From the NCBI RefSeq assembly GCF_015278315.1, contig NZ_JADIJE010000002.1:310001-374000 (forward strand): DNA of 64,000 nucleotides, in the 5' to 3' direction. The position numbers and the translations under genes are program-made. This DNA comes from Microbacterium ureisolvens (lineage in GTDB: Bacteria; Actinomycetota; Actinomycetes; Actinomycetales; Microbacteriaceae). Positions 62,913 to 64,000 of this stretch are shown piece by piece (position 1 is the first letter of the stretch; each line of letters begins with the position of its first letter). The notes under the pieces were generated by a model, which saw only the letters and a program-made list of their open reading frames with translations, was not told where the DNA came from and made no database searches.

Positions 62913-63901
62913 CCACGTCGACCACCAGCAGCGAGGCCGACCCCCGGTCGCTGAGCCTGTCGAAGAGCGGCAGGCGCCTCTTCTCCCGCTCCCTGGGCTC
63001 GTCGAAGGGTGACGACATGGCCGAGCGGTCGATCATCTCCGGCTCGGAGCGCCGTCGCCCCGGCACGCGGTTCGGGATGTCGCTGACCCACGTGTTCCTC
63101 TTCGTCTCACTCACGATCGCCGGACTCGGGCCGATCCTGTGGCTGGCGAAGTCGGCGGTGACCCCGACCCAGGACACGCTGCAGCAGCCGTTCGCGCTGT
63201 GGCCCAACGGCATCGACTGGGCGAATCTGTCGACCGCGTGGAACGACATCCACATCGACCAGTACTTCTGGAACACGATCGTGATCGCCGCGGGCGCCTG
63301 GTTCTCGCAGCTGTTCATCGCGACCACCGCCGGCTACGCGCTGTCGGTGCTGCGCCCGAAGTACGCGCCGGTGCTCAACGCGCTGGTGCTCGCGACGCTG
63401 TTCATCCCGGGGATCGTGCTGCTGGTGCCCCTCTACCTCACGGTGGTGTCGCCGCCGTTCCTCGGCCGCGACGCGAGCCTGCTCAACAACTACCTCGCCG
63501 TGTGGCTGCCGATGGCCGCGAACGCGTTCAACATCCTGCTCGTCAAGCGGTTCTTCGACAATCTGCCGCGCGAGGTGTTCGAGGCCGCCAAGACCGACGG
63601 CGCCGGACCCTTCCGGCTGTTCTGGTCGATCGTGCTGCCGATGTCGAAGCCGATCCTCGGAGTCGTGTCGGTGTTCGCGATCATCGCCGCCTGGAAGGAC
63701 TACCTCTGGCCAAAGCTCGTGCTGCCCGACCCCGCGGTGCAGCCGCTGTCGGTGCGCCTTCCCGATGTGCAGTCGCAGACGGAGCTCGACGTGTTCCTCG
63801 CGGCTCTCGCGATCGCGACGCTCATCCCGATCGCGATGTTCCTGCTGTTCCAGTCGGTGTTCCTGCGCTCGGCGGGTCTCGGCGGGGCCGTCAAGGGCTG
63901 A
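62909..63901 (+). CDS. ABC sugar transporter permease (MalG type) with repeat-derived N-terminus
   Basis: The 330-residue permease starts at the ATG overlapping the previous stop (ATGA). Residues 13-36 (RSLSLSKSGRR, SLGSSKGDD) are encoded by sequence like the GGTCG(T/C)TGAGC...GTCGAAG dispersed repeats and are absent from ordinary MalG proteins. Six hydrophobic segments follow, with EAAKTDGAGPF...LPMSKP near 227-250. A second ATG at 63018 (MAERS) could be the start of a shorter, conventional form. The C-terminus GLGGAVKG is normal. Confidence 0.9.
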   Translation: MTTSTTSSEADPRSLSLSKSGRRLFSRSLGSSKGDDMAERSIISGSERRRPGTRFGMSLTHVFLFVSLTIAGLGPILWLAKSAVTPTQDTLQQPFALWPNGIDWANLSTAWNDIHIDQYFWNTIVIAAGAWFSQLFIATTAGYALSVLRPKYAPVLNALVLATLFIPGIVLLVPLYLTVVSPPFLGRDASLLNNYLAVWLPMAANAFNILLVKRFFDNLPREVFEAAKTDGAGPFRLFWSIVLPMSKPILGVVSVFAIIAAWKDYLWPKLVLPDPAVQPLSVRLPDVQSQTELDVFLAALAIATLIPIAMFLLFQSVFLRSAGLGGAVKG

Positions 63902-63931
63902 GGCGCGCTTCGACGGGCGCGGACGTGTGGA

Positions 63932-63963
63932 ACGACGGATGCCGCGGGCCGCGGCATCCGTCG
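63932..63963. terminator. Bidirectional terminator built from GGATGCCGCGG inverted pair
   Basis: ACGACGGATGCCGCGG and its complement CCGCGGCATCCGTCGT form a nearly loop-free 15-base stem between the last permease and a convergent coding tail. Confidence 0.75.
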
Positions 63964-63965
63964 TC

Positions 63966-64000
63966 TCAGAGGTCGTGGGTGGTGTGGCCTTTGGGCACCA
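63966..64000 (-). CDS. 3' tail of a convergent gene (partial)
   Basis: Read on the minus strand the last bases encode VPKGHTTHDL followed by TGA at 63968-63966. The coding-like end and the terminator placed just past it suggest a real gene entering from the right, but only 10 residues are visible, too few to identify. Confidence 0.35.
   Translation of the reverse strand, partial: VPKGHTTHDL

Overview
The window looks like a chromosomal segment of a high-GC actinobacterium, most likely a Microbacterium-type member of the Microbacteriaceae. This rests on the strongly G/C-biased third codon positions, tightly packed genes with ATGA stop/start overlaps, several LacI-family repressors, leaderless-looking starts behind TANNNT boxes, and glycan-uptake loci that carry no ATPase of their own. 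The genus is an inference; there is no rRNA or tRNA here to confirm it. Nearly all of the first 48.8 kb, and 57-63.9 kb, is a carbohydrate-utilisation island. The 49-57 kb stretch between is ordinary housekeeping and redox genes. I see no prophage, transposase, CRISPR array, rRNA or tRNA.

Layout. (1) 2-11 kb: a truncated GH127 beta-L-arabinofuranosidase; a minus-strand three-gene module of unknown pathway (Gfo/Idh dehydrogenase, DUF993 aldolase-like protein, TIM-barrel isomerase); then a minus-strand GH2 - GH51 - GH27 operon. (2) 11-19 kb, plus strand: an ABC importer (binding protein and two permeases), then an uncharacterised 574-residue protein, a Cgl0159-type aldolase-like barrel, an IolE-like isomerase and an IolG-like dehydrogenase. 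(3) 19-29 kb, minus strand: Gfo/Idh dehydrogenase and GH43-like propeller protein, then binding protein, two permeases, a small membrane protein, GH42 and a second paralogous binding protein. (4) 29-32 kb: an exporter-type ABC protein and a LacI repressor. (5) 32-48 kb: an LplB/YtcP/LipO-type importer behind a short leader ORF, a YesL-like protein and a LacI repressor, then GH95, GH42, GH31 and GH3. Those four hydrolases together match stepwise dismantling of fucosylated xyloglucan oligosaccharides. A DUF6807 protein follows. (6) 49-57 kb: GlsB-like membrane protein, phosphoglucomutase, prephenate dehydratase, PPOX-fold protein, LLM flavoprotein, F420/NADP-type reductase, aldo-keto reductase and photolyase. 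(7) 57-63.9 kb: a LacI repressor, GH13 alpha-glucosidase and a maltose-type importer. The last bases hold the 3' tail of a convergent gene.

How the genes work together. None of the glycosidases whose N-terminus is visible has a signal peptide, whereas every binding protein is a lipoprotein. The plan is therefore import of oligosaccharides followed by cytoplasmic hydrolysis. Four importers have eight permeases but no importer ATPase, so a shared MsiK-like ATPase elsewhere is expected. No sugar kinase is present. Instead three Gfo/Idh dehydrogenases sit with aldolase-like and isomerase-like barrels, which points to oxidative routes.

Regulation can be read from the DNA. Three kinds of palindrome lie on promoters: a GGAAAGCGCTTNCC type near many operons, a TCGAAGCGNTTCGA type near the LplB and GH95/GH42 genes, and a TTGCAA/CTTGC type near the GH13/maltose locus. 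There are three LacI repressors in the window, so one repressor per class is possible. Points most worth attention are the 574-residue lyase-like protein and its inositol-like neighbours, an apparent frameshift in the GH3 gene, dispersed repeats that enter coding sequence, terminators built from the over-represented GGATGCCG word, and an operator inside the first codons of the ABC exporter.
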